Positions 24,315-33,927 of a stretch of 64,000 nt of DNA are shown one piece after another; position 1 is the first letter of the stretch, and each line of letters opens with the position of its first letter. Origin of the DNA: CAZPMC01 sp964587755 (GTDB taxonomy: Bacteria > Bacillota > Clostridia > Acetivibrionales > DTU013). The notes under the pieces are model-generated. The model ran no database searches. It was given only the letters and a program-made list of their open reading frames with translations, and was not told where the DNA came from. A program made the position numbers and the translations under genes. Where the stretch lies: assembly GCA_964587755.1 (NCBI GenBank), contig CAZPMC010000003.1, positions 36,307 through 100,306 of the forward strand. The letters run 5' to 3'.

Positions 24315-27300
24315 TTAAAATTTCAGCAGATCCCCGCTATAGAACAGATAAATATATTTCTCTAAAACGTTTCTGCCAGTAATCCTCTCAAGGGCTCTTG
24401 TATAGTAATCAAGCTGAGTAATGTAGCGCTTTGCGATGATTTCTGCCCCTCCCCTTGGAACAAAGTCAGTCTTATAATCTATGAGCACAATTCCATTGCC
24501 CGACTCAAACCAGCAGTCAATTACACCTTGCAATAGAAGCATTTCAGAGCCATAAATATCTTCCGGAAGCTCCTTGTAAACCTCGGTCGCCTTTATTTCT
24601 ATATTGAAGGTTGTCTCCCTGTGTACAGATTCCGCCCTAAGCATACGCCTGCCCAGCTGTGTTTTGAAAAAGGCTTCTATTCCTTTTAAATTAACAACAT
24701 CAGCCTCAGGCTGGGTAAGCTGCTCTTTTTTAACCATATTTGAAAGTTGTGCTTGAAGCTCATTGTAAAGTATACCTGAAGCACCTTCATTGTCCTCCCG
24801 GGATTGGGCAGTTGAAATCTTATTTAGCTCCACCTGCTGCATAACAAAATGCATAATTGTACCCTTTCTGGCTGCATCAAGCCCCGAATCAGGCTCCATA
24901 AAAAGGGGCTTGCCCACAACAGGGTATGTAAACAGTGCTGATGAATCCGGCTGTTCATCCTGAGCAAAACGTCTCTTAAGCTCTGTAACAGAAATCTTCG
25001 CAGGTACGCAAGTCAATGCTTTATAAGGGTATTCCCACTCCAGTCTTTTAATAAGCTCACCATCAATAGCATCACTGCTTAACTCTTCAGTCTTAAGCTC
25101 ACCCTCAAGCCAATTCTTTAAACCCTCAAATGCAGCCACGGACTCTTTATTCCCTGTGGCAGCACCCAATCCCCAAAACTTAATCTCCCAACAGGATTGC
25201 TCCGTTTCAAAGATATTGATGCCTTCAATGGAGGCAACAGCAGCCTCATGTCTTAAGAGTTCACCTGACTTATGCCTTGCAACTGCAGGCCCTATCCAAT
25301 CAAGGTAATTTTGAGCCTGCTGAATGTCATAGCTTGGAAGCTTTTCATCCATAGTTTGAGCTACAGAGCACCATTTTGAGCATGCTTTTTCGATATCTCT
25401 TACACAGCCTGTCAAAATGAGCTTCTCCTTTGCCCTTGTAAAAGCAACGTATAGAATCCTCATCTCCTCTGAAAGGGCTTCCAGGTGAAGCTTCTGCCTA
25501 ATGGCGAATTTGGGCATGGAAGCCGATATAGTTCTTTTTTCAAGATTGACAACATCCGGCCCGAACCCCAGCTCCTGATGAAGGAGTATTCTTTCATTTA
25601 AGTCCCGCAAATTAAATTTCTTACCGCATCCGGCAACAAATACTATAGGAAATTCAAGCCCCTTGCTTTTGTGAATACTCATTATTCTGACTACATTCTC
25701 GTTTTCACCTATTATTTTGGCGCTTCCCATATCACCGCCGCCACTTCGGAGTCTGTCTATGAAGTTTATAAAGTTAAATAGTCCCTTATAGCTGGTCTGC
25801 TCGTATTGCCTTGCCCTTTCAAAAAGCATTCTCAGATTAGCCTGCCGCTCAGGACCACCGGGAAGTATGCCCACGTAGGTTAAGTACCCTGTCTGTGTAA
25901 GAAGCATCCACACAAGCTCGTCTGTAGGTGTATATTGAGATAAGTCCCTCCATCTGTTGAGTTTTTTAAGGAAATCCTCAGCTTTTTGAGACTTCTGAGC
26001 ATAAAGCTTCATAGCCTCATATATGGACACTGTTTTGTCGGCAAGCCTTATTTCTACCAGCTCCTCTGCGCTAAAGCCCCCAATGGGAGAACGCAGCACG
26101 CCAAGCATAGGTATATCCTGAAGAGGATTGTCTATTATCTGTAAGAGGCAAAGCATGGTTTCCACCTCAACAGCATCAAAATATCCCAGCCCCGTGTCTG
26201 CATAGGCAGGAATACCCATTGCTGAAAGCTCATCTGCAAATATATCAGCCCATCCGCTGGTTGCCCTCATAAGTATTACAATGTCTTTGTACTCAGCTTT
26301 CCTGTAGCCGCCGCGCTCCTCGCCATGGCCATTATCAAGGTTCTTGTCGTAAACTGCCTGACCGTTTTGTTCTGACACAAGCCTTCTGATTCGCTCACCG
26401 ATTATTCTTGCCTCAGCCTGAATGTTGTCAATGGGCTCCTGCTCTTCGTCGCCTTCTTTTCCCCCACTGCCTCCTGTTCCGTCTTCTTCGCTTTTGTCCT
26501 TCCCGGGTAATATCTCTGAATGGCCTGAAGTCACATCTACTATATGCAGCTCAATTGGTCCCCCCACAGTGTATTTCTTATTTTCAGGTGGTTCAAAGAC
26601 CGCTCCCGGATTCAGCGCCTCCTCGTCATTATAATCAAGCTCCCCGACACTTTCGGACATTATTTGCTTAAATATAAAATTGACACCGTTTATAACGTCA
26701 TGTCTGCTCCTAAAGTTCTTATATAGCTTAATCACCCTTGAATCATAGCCGGCTTCCTTAGGATAGGATTCATATTTTGATAAAAACAGCTCCGGCTTTG
26801 CCTGTCTGAACCTGTATATACTCTGCTTCACATCCCCGACCATAAATATATTGTAAATTCCTTCATGGTTTCCTGACACAGTTGTGAGTATCAGCTCCTG
26901 TATCATGTTGCTGTCTTGGTACTCGTCCACCAGTATTTCTTCAAATTTCTGGCTTAGCAGTCCTGCAGCCTGGGTAGGTTTACCATTCTCAATCAACACC
27001 TTCAGGCAATAATGCTCCAAATCGTTGAAATCAAGAAGCCCCTTCGTCTTTTTCTTTTCCGAGTATATTTCGTTAAAACGGCAAATCATGTGTGCTAAAT
27101 ACTTAAAAAGGGGATATATAATGGCAAAATCCTCTTTAATCTGAGCCTCACTGGCTCCAAATCCGCTTTCAGAAAGCTTTCTGACCTTCTCCTTGACAAG
27201 GTTTCTCACTGCCTTTACCTTATCCTGCACATCCTTATCAGCATCCTTCTTGCATCTGGGCAGCCTTGACGGACTATAGGATGAAAATGCCCGATGGACT

Positions 27301-28358
27301 TCATCCCAGACAGAAGCACTATCCTGTGAGATAGGTAAAGCACTCTGTGGTGCAGCAGTGGCTGAGTCAGAGGCAGCAGTCTGTGGTGCGGCAGTGGCTT
27401 GGTCAGAGGCAGCAGTCTTTGAGAAGGAGTCTGCAGTCTGGGAGGCCAAAGCAGCGGCCTGTAAGGATGCGGCTGCGTTTATTGGCAAGACCATGCCAGA
27501 ATCAAGTGTATAAGCTGTATCGGTTGTATGGGTAGTATGGGCTGTATAGGCTGCCTGACATACCCGTGTCAGCTCCTTTAGCTGCTCAATGTCCTCTTCA
27601 AGGACACCACAGTAAGGCTCAAGACCCTGGGCTTCACAGGCCGCCGCAGCAGCCCTTTCCAGCATGGCCGTAAGGCCCATAAGCTCGGCTGCTGCGCCCT
27701 TGAGCAGCACCCAGGCCCAGGGTGTGCTGCTCAGGGAGGCAGAAGCATCAGGCCTAAAGGCTTCTGCCTGGGCGGCCAGCCACTGCTCGGGCCACGGGTG
27801 GCTTTGTGCATAGCGGTGCAGCGACAGCACTATATCTCTTAGGGAGTTGTCCCCCCTGCCGCCTCCATAGCTTTCCACCAGCTTAAAGAATTCACTTTCC
27901 GTATCTTCATCCTCATATTTTTCTTCAAAAAGCTCCTCCAATGCATCAAGCTTCATCAGCATACTTTCTGTTTCATCGGCTATCCTGAAGGAAGGGTCCA
28001 GATCAAGGCTCTGGAAATGACTTCTGACCACCTCAAGGCAAAATGAATGGAGAGTCATAATATTTGCTCTGTCCAAAAGGGCCATCTGATTTTGCAAATT
28101 TACATCGGACGGATTTTTCTCAAGCCTGTCTGCCAGCGCGTTTCCAATTCTTTCGCGCATTTCGGTGGCTGCCGCATTTGTAAAGGTCACTACAAGCAGC
28201 TTGTCAATGTCGACAGGCTTATGGGTATCGGTTATTTTTTTTATTATTCTCTCGACCAACACTGCAGTCTTTCCTGCGCCTGCTGCTGCGGCGACAAGAA
28301 GGTTACAGTCCCTTTGATTTATTGCTTCAAGCTGCTCATTTGTCCAATTATTCGCCAT
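24315..28358 (-). CDS. addA: AddA helicase-nuclease subunit, with an unusual low-complexity insert
   Basis: AddA, with AddB, resects double-strand breaks. Start 28358 gives MANNWTNEQLEAI after GGGGGTGG. It shows UvrD-type helicase motifs (Walker A AAAGAGKTAVLVERI, EILVDEYQDSN, GDVKQSIYRFRQA, SIHKSKGLEFPIVFVAG) and the C-terminal RecB-type nuclease motif VIDCWFESGNGIVLIDYKTD. The 1347 residues exceed the usual about 1230. The excess is an Ala/Ser/Thr/Gln-rich insert at residues about 271-349 (27312-27548), with tandem units such as TAASD.ATAAPQ. The frame is intact through it. It overlaps addB by 11 bases. Confidence 0.95.
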   Translation of the reverse strand: MANNWTNEQLEAINQRDCNLLVAAAAGAGKTAVLVERIIKKITDTHKPVDIDKLLVVTFTNAAATEMRERIGNALADRLEKNPSDVNLQNQMALLDRANIMTLHSFCLEVVRSHFQSLDLDPSFRIADETESMLMKLDALEELFEEKYEDEDTESEFFKLVESYGGGRGDNSLRDIVLSLHRYAQSHPWPEQWLAAQAEAFRPDASASLSSTPWAWVLLKGAAAELMGLTAMLERAAAAACEAQGLEPYCGVLEEDIEQLKELTRVCQAAYTAHTTHTTDTAYTLDSGMVLPINAAASLQAAALASQTADSFSKTAASDQATAAPQTAASDSATAAPQSALPISQDSASVWDEVHRAFSSYSPSRLPRCKKDADKDVQDKVKAVRNLVKEKVRKLSESGFGASEAQIKEDFAIIYPLFKYLAHMICRFNEIYSEKKKTKGLLDFNDLEHYCLKVLIENGKPTQAAGLLSQKFEEILVDEYQDSNMIQELILTTVSGNHEGIYNIFMVGDVKQSIYRFRQAKPELFLSKYESYPKEAGYDSRVIKLYKNFRSRHDVINGVNFIFKQIMSESVGELDYNDEEALNPGAVFEPPENKKYTVGGPIELHIVDVTSGHSEILPGKDKSEEDGTGGSGGKEGDEEQEPIDNIQAEARIIGERIRRLVSEQNGQAVYDKNLDNGHGEERGGYRKAEYKDIVILMRATSGWADIFADELSAMGIPAYADTGLGYFDAVEVETMLCLLQIIDNPLQDIPMLGVLRSPIGGFSAEELVEIRLADKTVSIYEAMKLYAQKSQKAEDFLKKLNRWRDLSQYTPTDELVWMLLTQTGYLTYVGILPGGPERQANLRMLFERARQYEQTSYKGLFNFINFIDRLRSGGGDMGSAKIIGENENVVRIMSIHKSKGLEFPIVFVAGCGKKFNLRDLNERILLHQELGFGPDVVNLEKRTISASMPKFAIRQKLHLEALSEEMRILYVAFTRAKEKLILTGCVRDIEKACSKWCSVAQTMDEKLPSYDIQQAQNYLDWIGPAVARHKSGELLRHEAAVASIEGINIFETEQSCWEIKFWGLGAATGNKESVAAFEGLKNWLEGELKTEELSSDAIDGELIKRLEWEYPYKALTCVPAKISVTELKRRFAQDEQPDSSALFTYPVVGKPLFMEPDSGLDAARKGTIMHFVMQQVELNKISTAQSREDNEGASGILYNELQAQLSNMVKKEQLTQPEADVVNLKGIEAFFKTQLGRRMLRAESVHRETTFNIEIKATEVYKELPEDIYGSEMLLLQGVIDCWFESGNGIVLIDYKTDFVPRGGAEIIAKRYITQLDYYTRALERITGRNVLEKYIYLFYSGDLLKF

Positions 28359-31300
28359 CTTGTCCACCCCCTGAGGTTTGGCCTTCCATAAGCCTCCAAA
28401 GCTCATCCTCATCAATACCTTGAATTAATCTGAAGCTGTTTTCCCTAAGTGCCGTATCAAACTGGCATACCGGCTTAAAGCTGCAATAGGTGCAGGCTGT
28501 CATAGTTTTCTTTTTGTACGGGCTTATTTTTATGTTTCCTCGCAATATCTGTGTTCCGATAGCAGAAAGGGTTTTCTTGACATACCCTCTTAAAATATCA
28601 AACTGCTTTTTTGAGGCTGCTGAGGATCTGCCAAGAGATCCGTCCTTATTCACTCTGGCCGGAATGATAAGAGATTCTCCGTCTATTTCTTTGTCCATTT
28701 CCTTTACCAGCTTCACATCAGCCAAAACCAGACCCTTCATTCTAAGCTCCTTCATAATTGCCTTCTCTATCTGCTCATTGGAGATCTGCCTGTCAGCTTT
28801 AATCAAAGGGTCATCAAGCTTAAAATACAAAATTCCTGCAGGAAGCTTTAAATCAGTCTCACTGATAACATCACCCCTGATGCCTTCAGCTCCCAGCACC
28901 GCATCAAGATAAGTCACTAGCTGAAGCTGTAGTCCATAATACATATCCGTAAGCTTTAAGGCTCTATTCCCTGACTTGTAATCGATTATCCTGACATATG
29001 TATGTCCATCGGATGACAATGTGTCAATCCTGTCAATTCTGCCTGTAAGCTTAACAGTCTCACCACCGGGAAGCTCAATTGTAATGGGAGGATACCTGCC
29101 CGTATCACTGAATTCAACCTCGTACCCTGTAGGCTCAAAGCTTCCCATTTCTATTTGGCGCCCAATCAGAACAATTGCCCTGTTTATGATCTTCTTAAGC
29201 CTATTAGCCAGGTATTTATACCTTTTGCTGCTTCCAAGGACTACTGACGATTTCGAAGCAAGAACATCATCCACAATGCGGGAAACCGTTTCCTCGCACC
29301 ATCTTTTATCAAGCCTTCTCCAACTGACATTTTCCTTAGCCAATATCCTTGAAAACTCATCAATAACATTATGCATAAACGATCCGGCGTCCACCGCCTC
29401 AAAGGTAAACAGCCTTCTCTCTTTAGCTCTCAATCCATATCTTATAAAATATGAAAAGGGACATGAAGCATAGGATTCCATGCGTGAAACACTTGAAAAC
29501 AGAGGTTTTCCATACAGCATCTCTGCTTTCCCTCTTGTGAGAATCCCCGGCTGGTTTGTATATGCAAGCCCCCTTATAATCCTCTCGCACTTTTCCTTCC
29601 ATCCATCCTGCTTTGAAAACCACTTATATACATTTATCCAGCCATCGTGAATTGCTTCGCCGTCATACCGCTGCCTGAGCTTGCTCACAAGCTCGTCAAA
29701 GAAAGGCTCCGGTGCCGTCGGATGCGGAATGTAATCTTCACTGTCTGTAATAAGAGAGCTTCTTTCTTCTACCCGGGGCAGGATTCTTTTTATATCTAAA
29801 ATTAAGCGTGATGGTCTTAGAGCCCTTTGCTCCCTGTCTGCTGCAGGATAGCTTAACCACAGGTATTTTGAAGGAGTAGCAAGAGCCATATACACCATAA
29901 ACCTCTCCTCAAGACTCCTGCTCTTCGTATTCCCAGAAAGCTCAACTCCTAGCTGCCCCAGGCTCTCCCTATCCATGTCGGACAAAATCCCCTCGTCCGC
30001 TTTTCCGCCGGGGAAAACACCCTCATTTATCCCAAGTATGTATAAAGCCTTAATATCATGGCTCCTGGCCCTTTCTACACTTGACACCAGCACCTGGTCA
30101 AGGGAAGGCGGGATAAGGTTTATTCTGTAGTCTGAAAAACCGGCTGCAAGTATTTCTGAGAAACGCTCAGTCCCCATTCTTTCTTCGCCTAACACCTCCA
30201 CTATCTGTGAAAATACGTCCATGACTATATTCCACACACGGCTGTACTCAGCGGCTTTTTCAAGCTGACCTTCGTCATTAAACCTGGTTGACAGCTCCAA
30301 AACCTTCTTGTCCGCACCTGTATCGCACAAAAGCTCAAATAAAGCAGTGCAAAACACTATAGCCTTTGCTCCACCCTTTGTCTTCCCCCTGAATTTCTCC
30401 AGGGGCTCTGAAAGCTGTCTTCTTGCCGTATTTATCATTTCAAGGCGTTCAAGCTGGCTGTCGGATGGCTTCTCTTCCCTTTGTGAGATATCCACGGGAT
30501 AATCCCAGTCGTCCTGACGGGTCCAGGCACTGCCTCTTATACCATTGGCAAGCACATAGTTTTCAAGTATATCCAGCACTTCTCTGTCAACTCCCGTTAA
30601 GCCTGTCTTTGCATATCTGAAAACAGACTCATAGGACCAGTTACTCGAAAAAATTTCAAGTGCCGACATTATAAAAACAATCAAAGGATGTCCTTCTATG
30701 TCTCTTTTTGTATCGAAAAAGAAGGGAATTTCGTATTGGTCGAAAACACTTTTCAGGATACTGCTATAGCTTTCGGGATTTCTCATGGTGACCGCAATGT
30801 CTCTGAACCGATACCCCTTATCCCTGCAAAGCCTTATAATATCCTTGGCAGCATCCTCCACCTCTTTATACAGATTAGACGAGGAAGATAAAATCACATC
30901 CCCGGAATACTTTTCAAATTTCTTACTTGGATATTTGTAATAGTTTCGTTCAAGATGTCCTAGCTCCTCTGACGACGAAAACTTGACGGAATACGGTACC
31001 TGTTCGAGAAAAACAGGCCTCTCAATCTCAACCCCCTCTTTTTTGGCAATATTTAAAAGCTTTTCTGCCGTGTTTCTCACAGGGGTAAAGACCATGGGCG
31101 CGCCGTCTCCCGGATCATCCGATAGGCAATCGGTACACAGGCTTACAGTCACTCTCTGGGCTTTTTTAAGAAGCTTTGCGATAACGTTGTATTCTTGAGG
31201 AGTAAAGCCTGAAAACTCATCTATCCATATATGAGCCCCGTCAAACTGGGCAGAGGTGTCAAGCTTTCTGCAAAGCTCAACTAAATCATCATCAGCATCC

Positions 31301-31824
31301 ATATAATTCTGATGCAAAAGATTCTCAAACTCAGTATAAATAAGTGCAAGGTCTGACAACTTATCCTTTAACGGCGAACCCTCAATAAGCTTTTCTGAAG
31401 CTTCCTGAAGCTTTGCCGGTTCAATATCATAGCGTTTAAACTCTGTAATGGAATCCGATAAAATTTGTGTAAAGCCTTTTCTGGCAGCTGCACCCTTAAA
31501 CACCTTCAGGTCACTGCCTATGGTATTCATTATTTTAAAAAGCAGCATGCTCCTTCCTGCAGAATTAAGGTGCTTTCGGGAAATTCCCCCGACTTCAGCG
31601 AATACTCTGAAGGCAAGTCGTCTGAAGCTTAAAACCTCTGCTCTCACGACATTTTTAGAAGATGTTGTTTTGGCAAGATTTTTCTCCGCCTGAAGTGAAA
31701 ACTGCTCCGGCACAATCAATATCAAAGGATGATTGTCTTCGTTTCCAAGCGTATTTAGAATTTCATTCAGACAATAAGTAGTCTTTCCGCTTCCAGCCCG
31801 GCCGTACACAATTTTTAACCCCAT
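28348..31824 (-). CDS. addB: AddB nuclease/helicase-like subunit
   Basis: AddB is the partner nuclease of AddA and carries an Fe-S cluster. Start 31824 (MGLKIVYGRAGSGKT) follows GGAGG by five bases. The Walker A-like GRAGSGKT is at residues 8-15. The C-terminal nuclease motif is RIIDYKSGNRALKL, and the cluster cysteines are in YASCPFSYFI plus TACTYCSFKPVCQFD. Its 1158 residues fit the family. addB lies upstream of addA in the usual order. Confidence 0.95.
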   Translation of the reverse strand: MGLKIVYGRAGSGKTTYCLNEILNTLGNEDNHPLILIVPEQFSLQAEKNLAKTTSSKNVVRAEVLSFRRLAFRVFAEVGGISRKHLNSAGRSMLLFKIMNTIGSDLKVFKGAAARKGFTQILSDSITEFKRYDIEPAKLQEASEKLIEGSPLKDKLSDLALIYTEFENLLHQNYMDADDDLVELCRKLDTSAQFDGAHIWIDEFSGFTPQEYNVIAKLLKKAQRVTVSLCTDCLSDDPGDGAPMVFTPVRNTAEKLLNIAKKEGVEIERPVFLEQVPYSVKFSSSEELGHLERNYYKYPSKKFEKYSGDVILSSSSNLYKEVEDAAKDIIRLCRDKGYRFRDIAVTMRNPESYSSILKSVFDQYEIPFFFDTKRDIEGHPLIVFIMSALEIFSSNWSYESVFRYAKTGLTGVDREVLDILENYVLANGIRGSAWTRQDDWDYPVDISQREEKPSDSQLERLEMINTARRQLSEPLEKFRGKTKGGAKAIVFCTALFELLCDTGADKKVLELSTRFNDEGQLEKAAEYSRVWNIVMDVFSQIVEVLGEERMGTERFSEILAAGFSDYRINLIPPSLDQVLVSSVERARSHDIKALYILGINEGVFPGGKADEGILSDMDRESLGQLGVELSGNTKSRSLEERFMVYMALATPSKYLWLSYPAADREQRALRPSRLILDIKRILPRVEERSSLITDSEDYIPHPTAPEPFFDELVSKLRQRYDGEAIHDGWINVYKWFSKQDGWKEKCERIIRGLAYTNQPGILTRGKAEMLYGKPLFSSVSRMESYASCPFSYFIRYGLRAKERRLFTFEAVDAGSFMHNVIDEFSRILAKENVSWRRLDKRWCEETVSRIVDDVLASKSSVVLGSSKRYKYLANRLKKIINRAIVLIGRQIEMGSFEPTGYEVEFSDTGRYPPITIELPGGETVKLTGRIDRIDTLSSDGHTYVRIIDYKSGNRALKLTDMYYGLQLQLVTYLDAVLGAEGIRGDVISETDLKLPAGILYFKLDDPLIKADRQISNEQIEKAIMKELRMKGLVLADVKLVKEMDKEIDGESLIIPARVNKDGSLGRSSAASKKQFDILRGYVKKTLSAIGTQILRGNIKISPYKKKTMTACTYCSFKPVCQFDTALRENSFRLIQGIDEDELWRLMEGQTSGGGQDGE

Positions 31825-31899
31825 ACCATCCTCCGTCCCATTCAGCCTGTACAATATCAATACAATTGTACCACAAAACAGGGCTGTTTAACGACGAGA

Positions 31900-32805
31900 T
31901 CAATCTACTGCGGTACTATGCCCGGTGTGCCGCCCGCTGACAAGCTTCAGCTCCGATATAAGCATTCCCGCAAGTATCATTGCTCCACCTATTATTGTTG
32001 TCAGAGTAGGCTTTTCGGTCATACCCTGGGCATTTGGTATTATCATGGCGAATATTGCAGCAAAGACAGGTTCAGCAGTAAGTATCAAAGCCGTATGAGT
32101 AGGAGTTGTATCCTTTTGCGCTATGGTTTGTCCGCCAAAGGCTAGGGCAGAGCCAATTATGCCTGTGAAAAGCAATATCCCTATAACTATCCAGTTTATT
32201 TCAACAGGCTTTCCTGCATCTGCTATCAACCAAAGGAAGGTGCTTGCCACCCCTATGAAAAGCAATTGGATAATGGCTAAAAGCTTCGCATCCTCTGTCT
32301 GTGTGAATTTATCTATGGCAATAATCTGAAATGCCCAGCAAATAGCACATAAAAACGTTAAAAAGTCGCCTATATTGAAATCGGACCTTAAACCACCCGA
32401 CAAAAAGAACAGACCGGCAAAAGCCACAGTTACCCCGATAAAGGAAGCCCTATCTGGCTTCTTTTTTAATAGTACCGATGAAATAATAGGAACCATAACA
32501 ACATTTAGTCCCGTAATAAAGCCTGAATTTGAGGCTGATGTTGTGTAAAGCCCCATTACCTGAAAGGACATTCCCCCCAACATCAAAAGTCCGATTATAC
32601 TGCCATAAATCAGCGTCCTTTTAGTCATCTTCCTGAGACTTTTATGAAATAGTAAAGTAAGAACTGCTGCCGCTATGAAAAACCTGAGTGTAAGATAAGC
32701 AAATGCCGGGATGAATTCCAAAACCATTTTCATCAGGGGGAAGGAAGCCCCCCAGACAATTGTTATCAAAAGTAAAATTATATCTGCACGTATCTTTTTT
32801 GTCAT
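31900..32805 (-). CDS. EamA/DMT-family transporter
   Basis: This 301-residue membrane protein has ten predicted transmembrane segments in two EamA repeats (about 8-140 and 150-285). An early motif, WGASFPLMKMVL, is typical of the drug/metabolite transporter superfamily. Substrates of this group are usually amino acids, nucleosides or metabolites and cannot be assigned. The start codon follows the glgD stop directly with no gap, so translation may be coupled. Confidence 0.88.
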   Translation of the reverse strand: MTKKIRADIILLLITIVWGASFPLMKMVLEFIPAFAYLTLRFFIAAAVLTLLFHKSLRKMTKRTLIYGSIIGLLMLGGMSFQVMGLYTTSASNSGFITGLNVVMVPIISSVLLKKKPDRASFIGVTVAFAGLFFLSGGLRSDFNIGDFLTFLCAICWAFQIIAIDKFTQTEDAKLLAIIQLLFIGVASTFLWLIADAGKPVEINWIVIGILLFTGIIGSALAFGGQTIAQKDTTPTHTALILTAEPVFAAIFAMIIPNAQGMTEKPTLTTIIGGAMILAGMLISELKLVSGRHTGHSTAVD

Positions 32806-33927
32806 TTACACCACTGAATTCTTTCCTATAATTATTGGCCAGTCCAAGTCACCCTTGAGATTTTTGGCTTTTGTAAGTATAACATTTTTATCGAGAATTG
32901 CATAATTTATTGAGGCATCCTGCTCTACGACTGACCCTTGCATAACAATACTGTTTTTTATTACAGCTCCCTTTGAGACTTTTACGCCTCTAAAGAGTAT
33001 GCTGTTGTCAACTATACCTTCAATAAAGCAGCCGTCTGCGACTATGGAATTTTTGACCTCAGCCTCTTCATTGTATTTAGCAGGCGCTTCGTCCTTAACC
33101 TTGGTATACACCTTGCCGTTGTCGATAAAAAGCTCCTTCCTTATCTCGGGCTTAAGCATATCCATGCTGCACTGGTAATAATTCTTAACGGAGCTGATAT
33201 TGCGCCAGTAGCCTTTGAATTCATATCCGTATACACGCAGCGAATCAAGCTTTTTAATCAATATATCCTTTACAAGGTCATACTCCCCATGGGCAATGCA
33301 TTCCTCCAATAGATTTATCAGCAATGACCTTTTTATTATGTATATACCAATAGAACCCAGGCTTGACTGAGGGTGAGGGGGCTTTTCCTGAAGGTCTGTC
33401 ACCCTGCTGTTTTCGTCAAGCTTTATTATTCCAAGCCGGGATAAATCGCTGGCGCTAAAATCAAACATATCCCTGTAAGCCAACGTTATATCGGCATCTA
33501 CCCTTTTATGATATTCCAGCATTTCATCAAACTGCATTTTAAATATGCCATTCCCCTGAGAAATAACAACATACTCTTCGTTGCTGCGCTTAATAAATGA
33601 AAGGTTGTTATACATTGCATCCGCACTGCCTCTGTACCATCCCTCATCGTCTGCCGACATGGACGGGGGGAAAATAAACAGGCCATCTTTTTTTCTGTCC
33701 AAATCCCACTCCTTACCCGAACCAAGATGGTCCATAAGTGAACGGAAGCTGTATTGCGTTAATACACCAACATTTGTTATCCCTGAATTGACCATATTTG
33801 ATAATATAAAATCGATAGCCCTGAACTTGCCGCCTACAGGCATGGCAGAAACAGACCTTATATAAGACAGCTCTTTTAGGTCAGGCTTTTTCCAGCCTGT
33901 AAGTATCAATCCCATTGTATTAGTCAT
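32806..33927 (-). CDS. glgD: GlgD, glucose-1-phosphate adenylyltransferase-like subunit
   Basis: GlgD is the partner of GlgC in Firmicutes ADP-glucose pyrophosphorylase, which supplies ADP-glucose for glycogen. Start 33927 (ATG after GGCGGTGA) overlaps the glgC end by eight bases. It lacks the canonical GGxGxRL catalytic loop (here TNTMGLILTGWKKPDL), as expected of a regulatory subunit. It keeps MPVGGKFRAIDFILSNMVNSG and a left-handed beta-helix C-terminus with hexapeptide-like repeats (ADGCFIEGIVDNSILFRG). Its 373 residues are typical. Confidence 0.93.
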   Translation of the reverse strand: MTNTMGLILTGWKKPDLKELSYIRSVSAMPVGGKFRAIDFILSNMVNSGITNVGVLTQYSFRSLMDHLGSGKEWDLDRKKDGLFIFPPSMSADDEGWYRGSADAMYNNLSFIKRSNEEYVVISQGNGIFKMQFDEMLEYHKRVDADITLAYRDMFDFSASDLSRLGIIKLDENSRVTDLQEKPPHPQSSLGSIGIYIIKRSLLINLLEECIAHGEYDLVKDILIKKLDSLRVYGYEFKGYWRNISSVKNYYQCSMDMLKPEIRKELFIDNGKVYTKVKDEAPAKYNEEAEVKNSIVADGCFIEGIVDNSILFRGVKVSKGAVIKNSIVMQGSVVEQDASINYAILDKNVILTKAKNLKGDLDWPIIIGKNSVV

